Source: Pseudomonas sp. Irchel s3h17
GTDB taxonomy: Bacteria > Pseudomonadota > Gammaproteobacteria > Pseudomonadales > Pseudomonadaceae
Direction: 5' to 3'
NCBI RefSeq assembly: GCF_900187505.1
Contig: NZ_FYDL01000009.1
Span: 151,091 to 203,685, forward strand
DNA length: 52,595 bases
Shown piece by piece: positions 17,268 to 25,795 of this stretch (its first letter is position 1; every line of letters starts with the position of its first letter). The notes beneath the pieces are model-generated. The model saw nothing but the letters and a program-made list of their open reading frames with translations, made no database searches and was not told where the DNA came from. Both the position numbers and the translations under genes were made by a program.

Positions 17268-18203
17268 TCAATATTGCCCCAGCGCCTTGCGCAAACGGCG
17301 GCGGACCCACTGTTCGGCGCTGACAAAGGTGATGCCCAACAGCACCAGCACGGCCCCCATGACGAAGTTGAGGGTCAGTTTCTCCCCCAGCAACAGCACC
17401 CCGAACGTGACACCGAACAGCGGGGTCATGAACGAAAACACCGCCAGGTTCGCCGCCAGATAACGGCGCAGCAACCAGAACCAGATCAGGTAACTGAAGA
17501 ATGACACCACCAGCCCCTGAAACAGCACGCTGGAAACCGCCACGGCCGTCAATTGGACATGGGTCACCTGGCCGCTGACCAGCGCGATCAGCAACAGGCC
17601 GACGAAACCGACGATCAGCTGATAAAACAAGGTCAGGGTCACCGGCGCCTCCGACAACCGCGAGGCGCGTACCACCACCGTGGTTGCACCCCAGGCCGCT
17701 CCGGCCAGTACACCGAGCGCGTCGCCCAGCAGCATGCGCCGGTCCAGATTGTCCCAGGACACGCCACCGGCAAACGCAATGCCAATGCCGATAAAGGCCA
17801 GCAGAATCCCCAGCCATTGCACCGGGCGCAAGCGCTCGCTCGGCAGCAACCAATGCACGCCCAGCGCGGTAAAGATCGGCGCGGTGTAGAGAAACACCGA
17901 CATATGGGCCGCGGTGGTCAGTTGCAGGCCTTCGGAGATGAACAGGAACTCGAGGCCAAACAGGCTACCGGCCAGCAGACCGCCACGCCAGGTACTGCCG
18001 ACCTGGTCCCAGCCGCCCTTCCAGCAGATCAACAAGCCCACCAGCAACGCGGAGATTCCCGAGCGTCCGGCGGCCTGCATCACAGGGGCAATGTCCGCGG
18101 CGGCCCACTTGATCATCACCTGCTGGATGCCCCACACCAGGCACAGCCCCACCATCACTTGCAGGGCAAACGCATCGGCGCTGCGCCGAGTGGCAATCAT
18201 CAC
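17268..18203 (-). CDS. DMT-superfamily (EamA) transporter
   Basis: Inner-membrane exporter or importer of small metabolites, 311 aa, ten hydrophobic segments in two EamA halves (VMVGLCLVWGIQQVMIKWAA ... and GDALGVLAGAAWGATTVVVRASRL ...). A basic C-tail (RRRLRKALGQY) follows. Two adjacent ATGs (18203, 18200) are possible. It is the first of four paralogous DMT proteins in the window. Substrate unknown. Confidence 0.82.
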   Translation of the reverse strand: MMIATRRSADAFALQVMVGLCLVWGIQQVMIKWAAADIAPVMQAAGRSGISALLVGLLICWKGGWDQVGSTWRGGLLAGSLFGLEFLFISEGLQLTTAAHMSVFLYTAPIFTALGVHWLLPSERLRPVQWLGILLAFIGIGIAFAGGVSWDNLDRRMLLGDALGVLAGAAWGATTVVVRASRLSEAPVTLTLFYQLIVGFVGLLLIALVSGQVTHVQLTAVAVSSVLFQGLVVSFFSYLIWFWLLRRYLAANLAVFSFMTPLFGVTFGVLLLGEKLTLNFVMGAVLVLLGITFVSAEQWVRRRLRKALGQY

Positions 18204-18271
18204 GAAACCTCGCGAACGGTTAATGACATGGCGGTGGCTCGACAGAAAACAAAAGCCCCGGTACTTGGCCT

Positions 18272-18465
18272 AATGCTGTTCAGTCAAGAAACGCTTGAGG
18301 CGAGTGTGAGACCCGTTGCTCGCGCTGAGCGCCCCCAACAAAGCGACCGCGGTCTTTCAGAGCGAACTCGGCGATAGTTTTTGGGGCTGCTGTGCAGCCC
18401 AGCGCGAGCAAGCTCGCTCGCCACGGGGGTGCATTGAGCAACCCTATCCTTGACTGAACAGCATT
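18272..18465. mobile_element. MITE-like element with 17-bp inverted ends, carrying a degenerate REPIN
   Basis: AATGCTGTTCAGTCAAG (18272-18288) and CTTGACTGAACAGCATT (18449-18465) are perfect inverted repeats. Outside them lie near-identical direct repeats CGGTACTTGGCC (18259-18270) and CGGTACCTGGCC (18467-18478), like an 11-12 bp target duplication, the size made by IS4-type transposases. The 160-bp interior holds no gene; it is a REPIN whose left arm is degenerate and whose right arm (ending GCTCGCTCGCCAC at 18424) is intact. The element seems a non-autonomous relic. Confidence 0.7.
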
Positions 18466-18560
18466 GCGGTACCTGGCCAGGACGACGGTCGATGCGCTGA
18501 AGTATTGACCAGACCGGCCGTCGGTCAGGTTCTCCCCGCCCGACGCCCGGCTTATCGAAC

Positions 18561-19397
18561 TCAGCTGAGCTCGATACGGTCGGCGTGAATAACGATCTGG
18601 CCATTCTTGTAGAGTGCGCCAATGGCCTTCTTGAAGTTGCCCTTGCTGACACCAAACAGGCTGCTGATCAATGCCGGGTCGCTCTTGTCGCTGACCGGCA
18701 AGGTGCCGTTATTGTCGCGCAACTTGGCGAGGATCTTCGAGTTCAGGCTGCTGGCCGCTTCGACACCCACAGGCTGCAGGCTCAGGCTGATCTTGCCGTC
18801 GGCACGCACTTCCTTGATAAAGCCCTTCTCTTCCTTGCCGGCACGCATGAACTTGAAGATCTCGTTCTTGTGGATCAGGCCCCAGTGCTTGTTGTTGATG
18901 ATCGCCTTGAAGCCCATGTCGGTCGCTTCGGCCACCAGCAGGTCGACTTCCTGGCCAGCCGTGTAGTTGGCCGGGGTTTTATCCAGGTAGCGATCCAGGC
19001 GCGCGGTCGCGGTGATACGACGGGTGTGCTTGTCGAGGTAGACATGCACCACACAGTATTCGCCCGCGCTCATCTGGCGCTTTTCCTCGGAGTACGGCAG
19101 CAGCAGGTCCTTGGACAGACCCCAGTCGAGAAACACTCCGATGCTGTTGACTTCAACAACTTTGAGGCTGGCAAATTCACCGACCTGAACTTTTGGTTTT
19201 TCTGTCGTGGCGATGAGTTTGTCATCGCTGTCCAGATAAACAAAAACGTTCAGCCAGTCTTCATCTTCGCTGGGAATATCTTTGGGAATATAACGATTGG
19301 GCAAAAGGATTTCGCCATCCGCGCCACCGTCCAGATATAAACCGAAGTTAGTGTGTTTAACCACTTGCAAACTGTTGTAACGCCCGACTAAAGCCAT
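18561..19397 (-). CDS. cvfB: CvfB/YitL-like S1 RNA-binding protein
   Basis: 278 aa, cytoplasmic. Several tandem S1-like OB domains (LQVVKHTNFGLYLDGG; LKVVEVNSIGVFLDWGLSKD; VAEATDMGFKAIINNKHWGL) are followed by a C-terminal winged helix (LISSLFGVSKGNFKKAIGAL), the CvfB layout. In Gram-positive bacteria CvfB binds RNA and affects virulence genes; its role in Pseudomonas is not settled. Start 19397 (MALVGRY) is preferred over 19412 because GAGGG precedes it. Monocistronic by position. Confidence 0.85.
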   Translation of the reverse strand: MALVGRYNSLQVVKHTNFGLYLDGGADGEILLPNRYIPKDIPSEDEDWLNVFVYLDSDDKLIATTEKPKVQVGEFASLKVVEVNSIGVFLDWGLSKDLLLPYSEEKRQMSAGEYCVVHVYLDKHTRRITATARLDRYLDKTPANYTAGQEVDLLVAEATDMGFKAIINNKHWGLIHKNEIFKFMRAGKEEKGFIKEVRADGKISLSLQPVGVEAASSLNSKILAKLRDNNGTLPVSDKSDPALISSLFGVSKGNFKKAIGALYKNGQIVIHADRIELS

Positions 19398-19748
19398 TTC
19401 CAATACCCTCATTGCTTGGGCGGCATTCTACCCGTTTTTGCTCGCGCCGTTGGGTGAGCGCAGGGCCTGCGCAAAAAAAACCGCCGCATGGCTCGATTTT
19501 CCTGGGTTTTGTGTCAGGCCGCGACCCGCTCGTCAGACCGTCGTGGCCGCAGCCGCCGTAATCGTTGCCCCGCGCAGGCGCTCTTTCACGGCAAGGTTCT
19601 TATTTAAAACAGTAGCTTAGGGGGATATTCCAAAGAGCAACTTAGGCTTGGTCGACGAACACCCACGGTTATTCCAGGAAGATATTTACCAAGCAATTGT
19701 CAAGCATTTCCTGTATGATGGCTGGCCAAGTTAATTTTCTACAGGTTA
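19398..19748. other. Intergenic region upstream of cvfB and a small protein gene
   Basis: 351 bp between divergent genes. It contains a TATGAT at 19714-19719 that could be a -10 for the rightward small gene, without a good -35. The 19600-19740 part is AT-rich. No gene or clear operator seen. Confidence 0.5.
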
Positions 19749-19937
19749 ATGGCCGCCATGCGTGTAAAAGCATCCAACAGCAAAGCAAAGCCAGCTCCAG
19801 CCGTTGAAACCAGCGAATCGATCAACGACCAGATTGCTGCCTTCCTCAAATCCGGTGGCGAGATCCAGCAAATTGCCAAAGGCGTCAGCGGCCAGACATT
19901 CGGCCCGTCCAAGCAGATTACCCTGGGCAAAAAGTAA
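19749..19937 (+). CDS. Small protein (62 aa) with a SutA-tail-like motif
   Basis: Starts MAAMRVKASNSKAKPAPAV, then DQIAAFLKSGGEIQQIAKGV and GPSKQITLGKK. The Lys/Ala/Pro-rich disordered N-part is followed by a short helix and FLKSGGEIQQI, resembling by eye the EFLSRGGKVQEI segment of the Pseudomonas RNA-polymerase-binding protein SutA, but it lacks SutA's acidic N-terminus. ATG 19749 (AGG 4 nt upstream) or 19758 may be the start. No signal peptide. It stands alone, 267 bp before the TorF-like gene. Confidence 0.7.
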   Translation: MAAMRVKASNSKAKPAPAVETSESINDQIAAFLKSGGEIQQIAKGVSGQTFGPSKQITLGKK

Positions 19938-20204
19938 CACCCCCCTCGCGTCACCCTGGTCCCTAAGCGCTTTGAACATCGAAGCGCTAGGACTGGAACC
20001 CTCCCTGCTTCCTCCCCCCCTGTCAGCCGGTCGAATCGACAAGCCCATGACTTTTGGCCCGTCAATCGACGAACGGTAGCCAGCCGTCGACATTCGCCGG
20101 TATGCTCGGAATGCTCTAGACCGGGCGTTTCCCACACAGGCTGACTTCAGTGGAGAGGCCGCCATCACGAATCGCCAGGCCTGCCGCACCTTCAAGAGTG
20201 AAGC

Positions 20205-20921
20205 ATGCTCAAACTTACAACGTTACTGATCAGCCTGTTGGTGTGCATGAGTGCCAATGCACAGATCTTCCAGCGCGAACTCGGCGACTATGACCTCAAG
20301 CTAGGCACAAGCCCTAGCCGTAGCATGGCCCAGGGCCTGGTCAAGCCGTCCAGCACCGGCTCATTCCATGGTGGCCTGGACCTGAGTCATGACAGTGGCT
20401 GGTATGTGGGTCAATGGGCCCCAAGCATGGGCCTGTCGCCCGCCGGTAACCTGGAAGTCGACTCCTACCTGGGATTCAAGCGCCCTTTCGACCGGACCCT
20501 GGGTTATGAGGTAGGCATGATCCACTACAGCTACCCGCAACTGGACACTCTCGACAGCCAGGAGTTTTTCGGTGGCCTTACCTTGCTGGGCAGCCGCTTC
20601 GGCGCAGCGTTCAGCAATGATCCGGACAAGCGCAACAGCACCTTGTTCGCCGACCTCAGTGGCACCCAGCCGTTCGGCGTAGGGCTCAGCGTCAAGTACA
20701 CCACCCACCGGCTCTTTACCCCGACTTCGATTGCCGACGGCGGTTATGTCAGCAGTTTCAACGATTGGTCGGTCAAGCTCTCACGGCCCTGGATGGGCAT
20801 CGACCTGAACCTGATCTACAGCGACTCAAGCCTTAATGGCAGTGATTGCAGTGCCTACTCCGGGCACAACAGCCAATGCGACGGCTTGTTCACCTTCAAG
20901 GCCGAACACCGGTTCTATTGA
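20205..20921 (+). CDS. TorF-like putative porin (TIGR02001 type)
   Basis: Predicted outer-membrane beta-barrel, 238 aa. Signal peptide MLKLTTLLISLLVCMSANA, mature start QIFQREL. Alternating beta pattern with many aromatic/Gly residues (SFHGGLDLSHDSGWYVGQWA; LGYEVGMIHYSYPQ; FGVGLSVKYTTHRLF) and a terminal aromatic (HRFY), as expected for a barrel recognised by the BAM machinery. Two Cys near the C-terminus (CSAYSGHNSQC) could form a disulfide loop. Substrate unknown. A lipoprotein gene follows 66 bp downstream. Confidence 0.78.
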   Translation: MLKLTTLLISLLVCMSANAQIFQRELGDYDLKLGTSPSRSMAQGLVKPSSTGSFHGGLDLSHDSGWYVGQWAPSMGLSPAGNLEVDSYLGFKRPFDRTLGYEVGMIHYSYPQLDTLDSQEFFGGLTLLGSRFGAAFSNDPDKRNSTLFADLSGTQPFGVGLSVKYTTHRLFTPTSIADGGYVSSFNDWSVKLSRPWMGIDLNLIYSDSSLNGSDCSAYSGHNSQCDGLFTFKAEHRFY

Positions 20922-20987
20922 TTGGCTGAACGCCCGGGTCCATCCTGCGTTCAAATACCAGAACAACGCTTGCGCAAGGATTGGCCC

Positions 20988-21857
20988 ATGACGCGCTGGT
21001 TGAAACACCTGAGTCTGCTGCTGCCCCTGTGCCTTGCCCTGACGGCCTGCAACCGAGTGGACCTGGCCTACCGCAATCTCGACACGATCATTCCCTGGAC
21101 GCTCAACGATTACCTGGACATGAATCGCGAGCAGGAGGACTGGCTCAAAGAGCGTCTCGAGGAGCACCTGCAATGGCACTGTGCAACGCAGTTGCCCGAC
21201 TATCTGGACTGGCTCACCCGCACCCGACAAATGGTCAGCACCCATCAGGTCACCGATACCGCCCTGCAAGCCCGCACCCTGGAAGCCAAGCAAGCCATCG
21301 CCCGGACCGCCCGGCAAATCACGCCGTCGGCGGTCGAGTTATTGCGCGGGATGAACGATCAGCAGGTCAATGAGATGAAGCACGCCTTCGCCAAGGATGT
21401 GCGCGAGCGTCAGGAAAAATACGTCAAACCGCCTCTGGCCCGACAAATCCAGCAGCGCAGCCAGCGCATGGGCAAGCGCCTGACCGACTGGCTCGGCCCA
21501 CTCGACAAGGCTCAGCAACAGCGAGTGCTCGCCTGGTCCACCGCCCTGGGCGATCAGAATCGGCAATGGATCGCCAACCGGGCCCATTGGCAGGCGCTGT
21601 TCAGCCAGGCGATGGACCAGCGCCACAGCAGCGACTTTGCCCAACGCATCGAAACCCTGCTGGTAGATCGCGAATCGTTGTGGACCCCGGCCTACCGCCA
21701 GGCCTACGCCAACGCCGAAACCCTGGCCCGCGGCCTGCTGGTCGACCTGATGGCCGACAGCAGCGACGAGCAGCGACAGCATTTGCAGAACCGGATCGAC
21801 AAGGTGCGCGATCAGTTCAACGCACTGACGTGCTTGAAGGCGGTGGGCACCTCCTGA
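20988..21857 (+). CDS. DUF6279-type lipoprotein
   Basis: 289 aa with lipoprotein signal MTRWLKHLSLLLPLCLALTA and the lipobox LTAC (lipidated Cys about residue 21). The mature part is helical and Arg/Gln-rich (LDYLDMNREQEDWLKERLEEHL... typical of this family). Start 20988 is set by AAGGA 8 nt upstream and by the signal peptide. The residue after Cys is Asn, not Asp, which fits outer-membrane sorting. Function of the family is unknown. Probably co-transcribed with the TorF-like gene. Confidence 0.8.
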   Translation: MTRWLKHLSLLLPLCLALTACNRVDLAYRNLDTIIPWTLNDYLDMNREQEDWLKERLEEHLQWHCATQLPDYLDWLTRTRQMVSTHQVTDTALQARTLEAKQAIARTARQITPSAVELLRGMNDQQVNEMKHAFAKDVRERQEKYVKPPLARQIQQRSQRMGKRLTDWLGPLDKAQQQRVLAWSTALGDQNRQWIANRAHWQALFSQAMDQRHSSDFAQRIETLLVDRESLWTPAYRQAYANAETLARGLLVDLMADSSDEQRQHLQNRIDKVRDQFNALTCLKAVGTS

Positions 21858-22034
21858 GCGGCCTGCGCCACGCCATCCGCCAACGTGGGCGGATCCGGCG
21901 CATCGCACCGGGGGCTGCCCTGTGTCGACCGACGGTATGTCGAATTCCCCCAGAGCCCGACGACTACTCTGTGCAAGAGGGTCTAACCCCACGGTACGGG
22001 TCGATTTTCGCCACCGCTGGCAGGAGAAAACACC

Positions 22035-22766
22035 ATGAAAATCCAGAATCATCCCGTCGTGTCCCGGGAAGAGTGGCTCACCGCGCGCCGCGAACACCTG
22101 GTCCACGAAAAAGCCTTCACCCGGGAACGGGACAAACTCAGCGCCGAACGCCGGGCCCTGCCCTGGGTGAAAATCGACAAGGACTACCGGTTTCAGGGCG
22201 CTCACGGTGAATTGAAACTGACTGACCTGTTCGGCGGCCGCAGCCAATTGGTCATCTACCACTTCATGTTTGGCGCGGGTTGGGACGAGGGTTGCCCGGG
22301 GTGTTCCTTTCTGTCCGATCACATTGACGGCGCCAACCAGCACCTGACCCACCATGACGTAGCATTGGTGGCTGTGTCCCACGCCCCCTTCGCCGAGTTC
22401 CAGCCATTCAAACGGCGTATGGGCTGGAAGTTCGACTGGGTGTCGTCCGAAGGCTGCGACTTCAACTACGACTTCGGCGTCTCGCTTCGAGCAGAAGCAG
22501 TCACGGCCGGCAGCGCCACCTACAACTACGAAAAAACCGACAGCACCGAAGAAGAACTCCCCGGTCTCAGCGTATTTTATCGCAACGAAGCCGGCGAAAT
22601 ATTCCACACCTACTCCACCTACGCCCGGGGCCTGGACTTGCTGGTGGGTGCCTACAACTACCTTGACCTGACACCCAAGGGCCGCAACGAGGACGAAATC
22701 ATGGATTGGGTGCGCCATCACGATCGCTACGATGACCAGGCGCCGACCAGTTGCTGCCACTCATGA
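22035..22766 (+). CDS. DUF899 thioredoxin-like protein
   Basis: 243 aa, cytoplasmic. An N-terminal helix bearing many Arg/Glu is followed by VKIDKDYRFQGAHGE and a thioredoxin-like core with GAGWDEGCPGCSFLSDHIDG (CPGC redox-type pair, about residues 92-95), typical of DUF899. It ends with APTSCCHS, a Cys pair at the C-terminus. GGAGAA precedes ATG 22035. The family is sometimes annotated as predicted dithiol-disulfide oxidoreductase; the substrate is unknown. Confidence 0.85.
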   Translation: MKIQNHPVVSREEWLTARREHLVHEKAFTRERDKLSAERRALPWVKIDKDYRFQGAHGELKLTDLFGGRSQLVIYHFMFGAGWDEGCPGCSFLSDHIDGANQHLTHHDVALVAVSHAPFAEFQPFKRRMGWKFDWVSSEGCDFNYDFGVSLRAEAVTAGSATYNYEKTDSTEEELPGLSVFYRNEAGEIFHTYSTYARGLDLLVGAYNYLDLTPKGRNEDEIMDWVRHHDRYDDQAPTSCCHS

Positions 22767-22826
22767 TCTGATCGACAAGCGCGAGGCTGGCCGGCACCGC
22801 AGAGAAAAAGCCGATCGCTGAAAAAC

Positions 22827-22853
22827 AAAAACCCGGACAGGGTCCGGGTTTTT
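22827..22853. terminator. Bidirectional terminator between DUF899 gene and helicase
   Basis: Perfect stem AAAAACCCGGA / TCCGGGTTTTT (22827-22837, 22843-22853) with loop CAGGG. A- and T-runs on both sides serve the two convergent genes. Confidence 0.92.
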
Positions 22854-22890
22854 GACAGCACGCTACATGTTGTCAGCGAGCGATGGCGCG

Positions 22891-24237
22891 TTACTCAGCG
22901 GCCGGAGCTTCCGGCTTGCGGCGCTTGAGCGGGGCCATGCCGTCCTTGCTGACCAGCGACAGGGCGTCGGTCTTCGGCCGGTTGGCGATCTTGCGCTTGG
23001 TCGGTGCCTTGGCGGCTGACTTCTTCTTGTCGCCCTTGGCGTCGGTCTTTTTCTTCTTCACGCCAACGGCCTTGCCCGAAGCCTTGACCTTTTTCGGTCC
23101 GCCGTAGGTGCCTTTGACTTCCTTGATGGTACGGCGCTCGAAGCTCTGCTTGAGGTAGCGCTCGATGCTCGACATCAGGTTCCAGTCGCCGTGGCAGATC
23201 AGCGAGATCGCCAGGCCATCGTTACCGGCACGCCCGGTACGGCCGATACGGTGCACGTATTCGTCGCCGCTGCGTGGCATGTCGAAGTTGATCACCAGGT
23301 CCAGGCCGTCCACGTCCAGGCCGCGAGCGGCTACGTCGGTGGCCACCAGGATCTTCACCCCGCCCTGCTTCAGACGGTCGATGGCCAGCTTGCGGTCCTT
23401 CTGGTCTTTCTCACCGTGCAAGACAAACGCCTTGTACTCCTGTGCCACCAGGCGGCCGTAGATACGGTCGGCCATGGCCCGGGTGTTGGTGAAGACGATG
23501 GCCTTCTGGTAGGTCTCGTTGGCCAGCAGCCAGTTGACGATCTGCTCTTTGTGCTGGTTGTGGTCAGCGGTGATGATTTGCTGGCGAGTGGTCGCATTCA
23601 GCTGGCTGACCGCATTGAGCTGCAGGTGCTCAGGGTTGTTCAGCACCTTGGCGATCATCTCGCGCAGGCCCGAACCGCCGGTGGTGGCGGAGAACAGCAT
23701 GGTCTGCTGACGGTTGGTGCACTCGTCGACCAGGCGCTGGACGTCTTCGGAGAAACCCATGTCGAGCATGCGGTCGGCTTCGTCGAGCACCAGCACTTCG
23801 ACTTCTTTCAAGTCGAGGTTGCCGGCGTTCAGTTGCTCGATCATCCGGCCCGGGGTACCGATCAGGATGTCCGGCACCTTGCGCAGCATGGCGGCCTGGA
23901 CCTTGAAGTCTTCACCGCCGGTGATCAGGCCGGACTTGATGAAGGTGAACTGGGAAAAACGCTCCACCTCCTTCAGGGTCTGCTGGGCCAGCTCGCGGGT
24001 CGGCAGCAGGATCAGGGTCTTGATGCTGACACGGACTTTCGCCGGGCCGATCAACCGGTTGAGGATCGGCAGAACGAATGCAGCGGTCTTGCCGCTACCG
24101 GTTTGCGCCGTCACCCGCAGGTCACGCCCTTGCAGCGCGAGCGGGATAGCCGCTGCCTGCACAGGCGTTGGCTCGACAAATTTAAGCTCGGCCACGGCTT
24201 TGAGCAGGCGTTCGTGCAGGGCGAATTGGGAAAACAC
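22891..24237 (-). CDS. DEAD-box RNA helicase
   Basis: ATP-dependent RNA helicase of 448 aa. All motifs are present: Q motif (EPTPVQAAAIP), Walker A AQTGSGKTAA (about 44-53), PTRELAQQ, TPGRM, LDEADRMLDMGF, SAT, ATDVAARGLD, HRIGRTGRAG. A Lys-rich tail of about 90 residues (KKKKTDAKGDKKKSAAK) should bind RNA. GTG 24237 (reading MFSQFALHER) is preferred because GAGG stands 8 nt upstream and the family begins there; ATG 24261 lacks a ribosome site. Likely roles: ribosome assembly or mRNA decay, in the RhlE/SrmB group. Confidence 0.9.
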   Translation of the reverse strand: MFSQFALHERLLKAVAELKFVEPTPVQAAAIPLALQGRDLRVTAQTGSGKTAAFVLPILNRLIGPAKVRVSIKTLILLPTRELAQQTLKEVERFSQFTFIKSGLITGGEDFKVQAAMLRKVPDILIGTPGRMIEQLNAGNLDLKEVEVLVLDEADRMLDMGFSEDVQRLVDECTNRQQTMLFSATTGGSGLREMIAKVLNNPEHLQLNAVSQLNATTRQQIITADHNQHKEQIVNWLLANETYQKAIVFTNTRAMADRIYGRLVAQEYKAFVLHGEKDQKDRKLAIDRLKQGGVKILVATDVAARGLDVDGLDLVINFDMPRSGDEYVHRIGRTGRAGNDGLAISLICHGDWNLMSSIERYLKQSFERRTIKEVKGTYGGPKKVKASGKAVGVKKKKTDAKGDKKKSAAKAPTKRKIANRPKTDALSLVSKDGMAPLKRRKPEAPAAE

Positions 24238-24428
24238 GGGTGCTACCTCGAAGAAATACAAAAATCAGCTGCATAGGGTAACGGTTTCGAGCGCGTAGGC
24301 CGAGTTTCTTTATGCAATCGAACGCAAACAGTGGCTTTTTTGTTCGCGCAATTGTCCCTGATCGCACTCTCGGTGCGTCTAAACTGTCCAATCAACCGAT
24401 CTCATCCTACAGAAGAATCGTTTCGCCT

Positions 24429-25727
24429 ATGGATCTCAATCAGCTCTGGCTCAATACCCAGGATCTCTGGAATGCCTTGGGACAACACCCGCGGATTTAT
24501 TCCCTCCTGGCATTCCTGCTGCTCTTGTTCGTCGCGCTGGTCGTCGGACGAGCGGCGCGCTACCTCATCCTGCGCGGCGTGGAGTTGCTCGGTCGCCAGC
24601 CGTCGATGTTCTGGCTCAACGACTTTCTCGCCAACAAAGTGTTCCATCGCCTGGCGCAGATCGTGCCCTCTGTGGTGATCCAGTTTGGCCTGAGCCTGAT
24701 CCCCGAGATGAACAAGGTCACCCAGCACTTTCTCGGCAACGCTGCCCTGGCCTTCACCATCCTGTTCCTGATGCTGGCCATCAGCGCCCTGCTCAATGCC
24801 CTGCTGGACATCTACGCCCGTACCGAACACGCCCGCACCCGCTCGATCAAAGGTTACGTGCAACTGGCGAAAATGGTCTTGTATGTCCTCGGCGGGATCA
24901 TCATCGTCGCCACCCTGATCGACCGTTCACCGCTCTTGCTGCTGTCCGGCCTGGGTGCGATGTCGGCCGTCATCATCCTGGTCTACAAGGACACCCTGCT
25001 GTCGTTCGTCGCCAGTGTGCAACTGACCAGCAATGACATGCTGCGGGTCGGCGACTGGATCGAAATGCCGCAAGTCGGTGCCGACGGCGATGTGGTGGAC
25101 ATCACCCTGCACACGGTCAAGGTGCAGAACTTCGACAAGACCATCGTCTCGATCCCGACCTGGCGCCTGATGTCCGAGTCGTTCAAGAACTGGCGCGGCA
25201 TGCAGGCCTCCGGTGGCCGCCGGATCAAGCGCAGCCTGTTCATCGATGCCAGCGGCGTCCGCTTCATCACCGACGGCGAGGAACAGAGGCTGACCCAGAT
25301 TCGCCTGCTTACCGGCTACATGAGCCGCAAACAGGCTGAACTCAAGGCTTGGAACGAAGCCCAGGGCACAGTGGCGGCGATGTCGGCAAACCGTCGACGG
25401 ATGACCAACATCGGCACCTTCCGTGCCTATGCACTGGCGTACTTGAAGGGGCACCCGGACATCCAGCCGAACATGACCTGCATCGTCCGCCAGATGCAGA
25501 CCACCGCCCAGGGCGTGCCGCTGGAAATTTACTGTTTCACCCGCACCACCGCGTGGGACGACTACGAGCGCATCCAGGGCGATATCTTCGATTACCTGCT
25601 GGCGGTACTGCCGGAGTTTGGCTTGAGCCTGTACCAGCAACCGAGCGGCAATGACCTGCGCGCCGGGGTGCTACCAGCCGTGCTGGGCGCCAGCCATTTC
25701 CCGCTACTGGAACAGCCCACGGAGTAA
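24429..25727 (+). CDS. MscS-family mechanosensitive channel, YbdG-like
   Basis: Inner-membrane channel of 432 aa. About five N-terminal helices, then the MscS pore helix and beta domain (GLGAMSAVIILVYKDTLLSFVASVQLTSNDMLRVGDWIEMP; VVDITLHTVKVQNFDKTIVSIPT). Length and the inserted RIKRSLFIDASGVRF region match E. coli YbdG, which acts under moderate osmotic downshock. Start 24429 (MDLNQLW) fits the family; an upstream in-frame ATG at 24312 adds an unlikely soluble leader. It ends before a long hairpin. Confidence 0.85.
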   Translation: MDLNQLWLNTQDLWNALGQHPRIYSLLAFLLLLFVALVVGRAARYLILRGVELLGRQPSMFWLNDFLANKVFHRLAQIVPSVVIQFGLSLIPEMNKVTQHFLGNAALAFTILFLMLAISALLNALLDIYARTEHARTRSIKGYVQLAKMVLYVLGGIIIVATLIDRSPLLLLSGLGAMSAVIILVYKDTLLSFVASVQLTSNDMLRVGDWIEMPQVGADGDVVDITLHTVKVQNFDKTIVSIPTWRLMSESFKNWRGMQASGGRRIKRSLFIDASGVRFITDGEEQRLTQIRLLTGYMSRKQAELKAWNEAQGTVAAMSANRRRMTNIGTFRAYALAYLKGHPDIQPNMTCIVRQMQTTAQGVPLEIYCFTRTTAWDDYERIQGDIFDYLLAVLPEFGLSLYQQPSGNDLRAGVLPAVLGASHFPLLEQPTE

Positions 25728-25738
25728 TAGCGTTCCCC

Positions 25739-25781
25739 CCTGCTCGGATCGTTCCCGCTATACGGGAACGATCCGAGCAGG
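25739..25781. terminator. Long perfect hairpin between convergent genes
   Basis: CCTGCTCGGATCGTTCCCG and its exact inverse, 19 bp each, around a CTATA loop. It ends 14 bp before the stop of the convergent EamA gene. There is no T-run, so it may be a REP-like mobile hairpin that works as a transcription or mRNA end rather than a classical terminator. Confidence 0.65.
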
Positions 25782-25795
25782 GCTCACATTTAATG

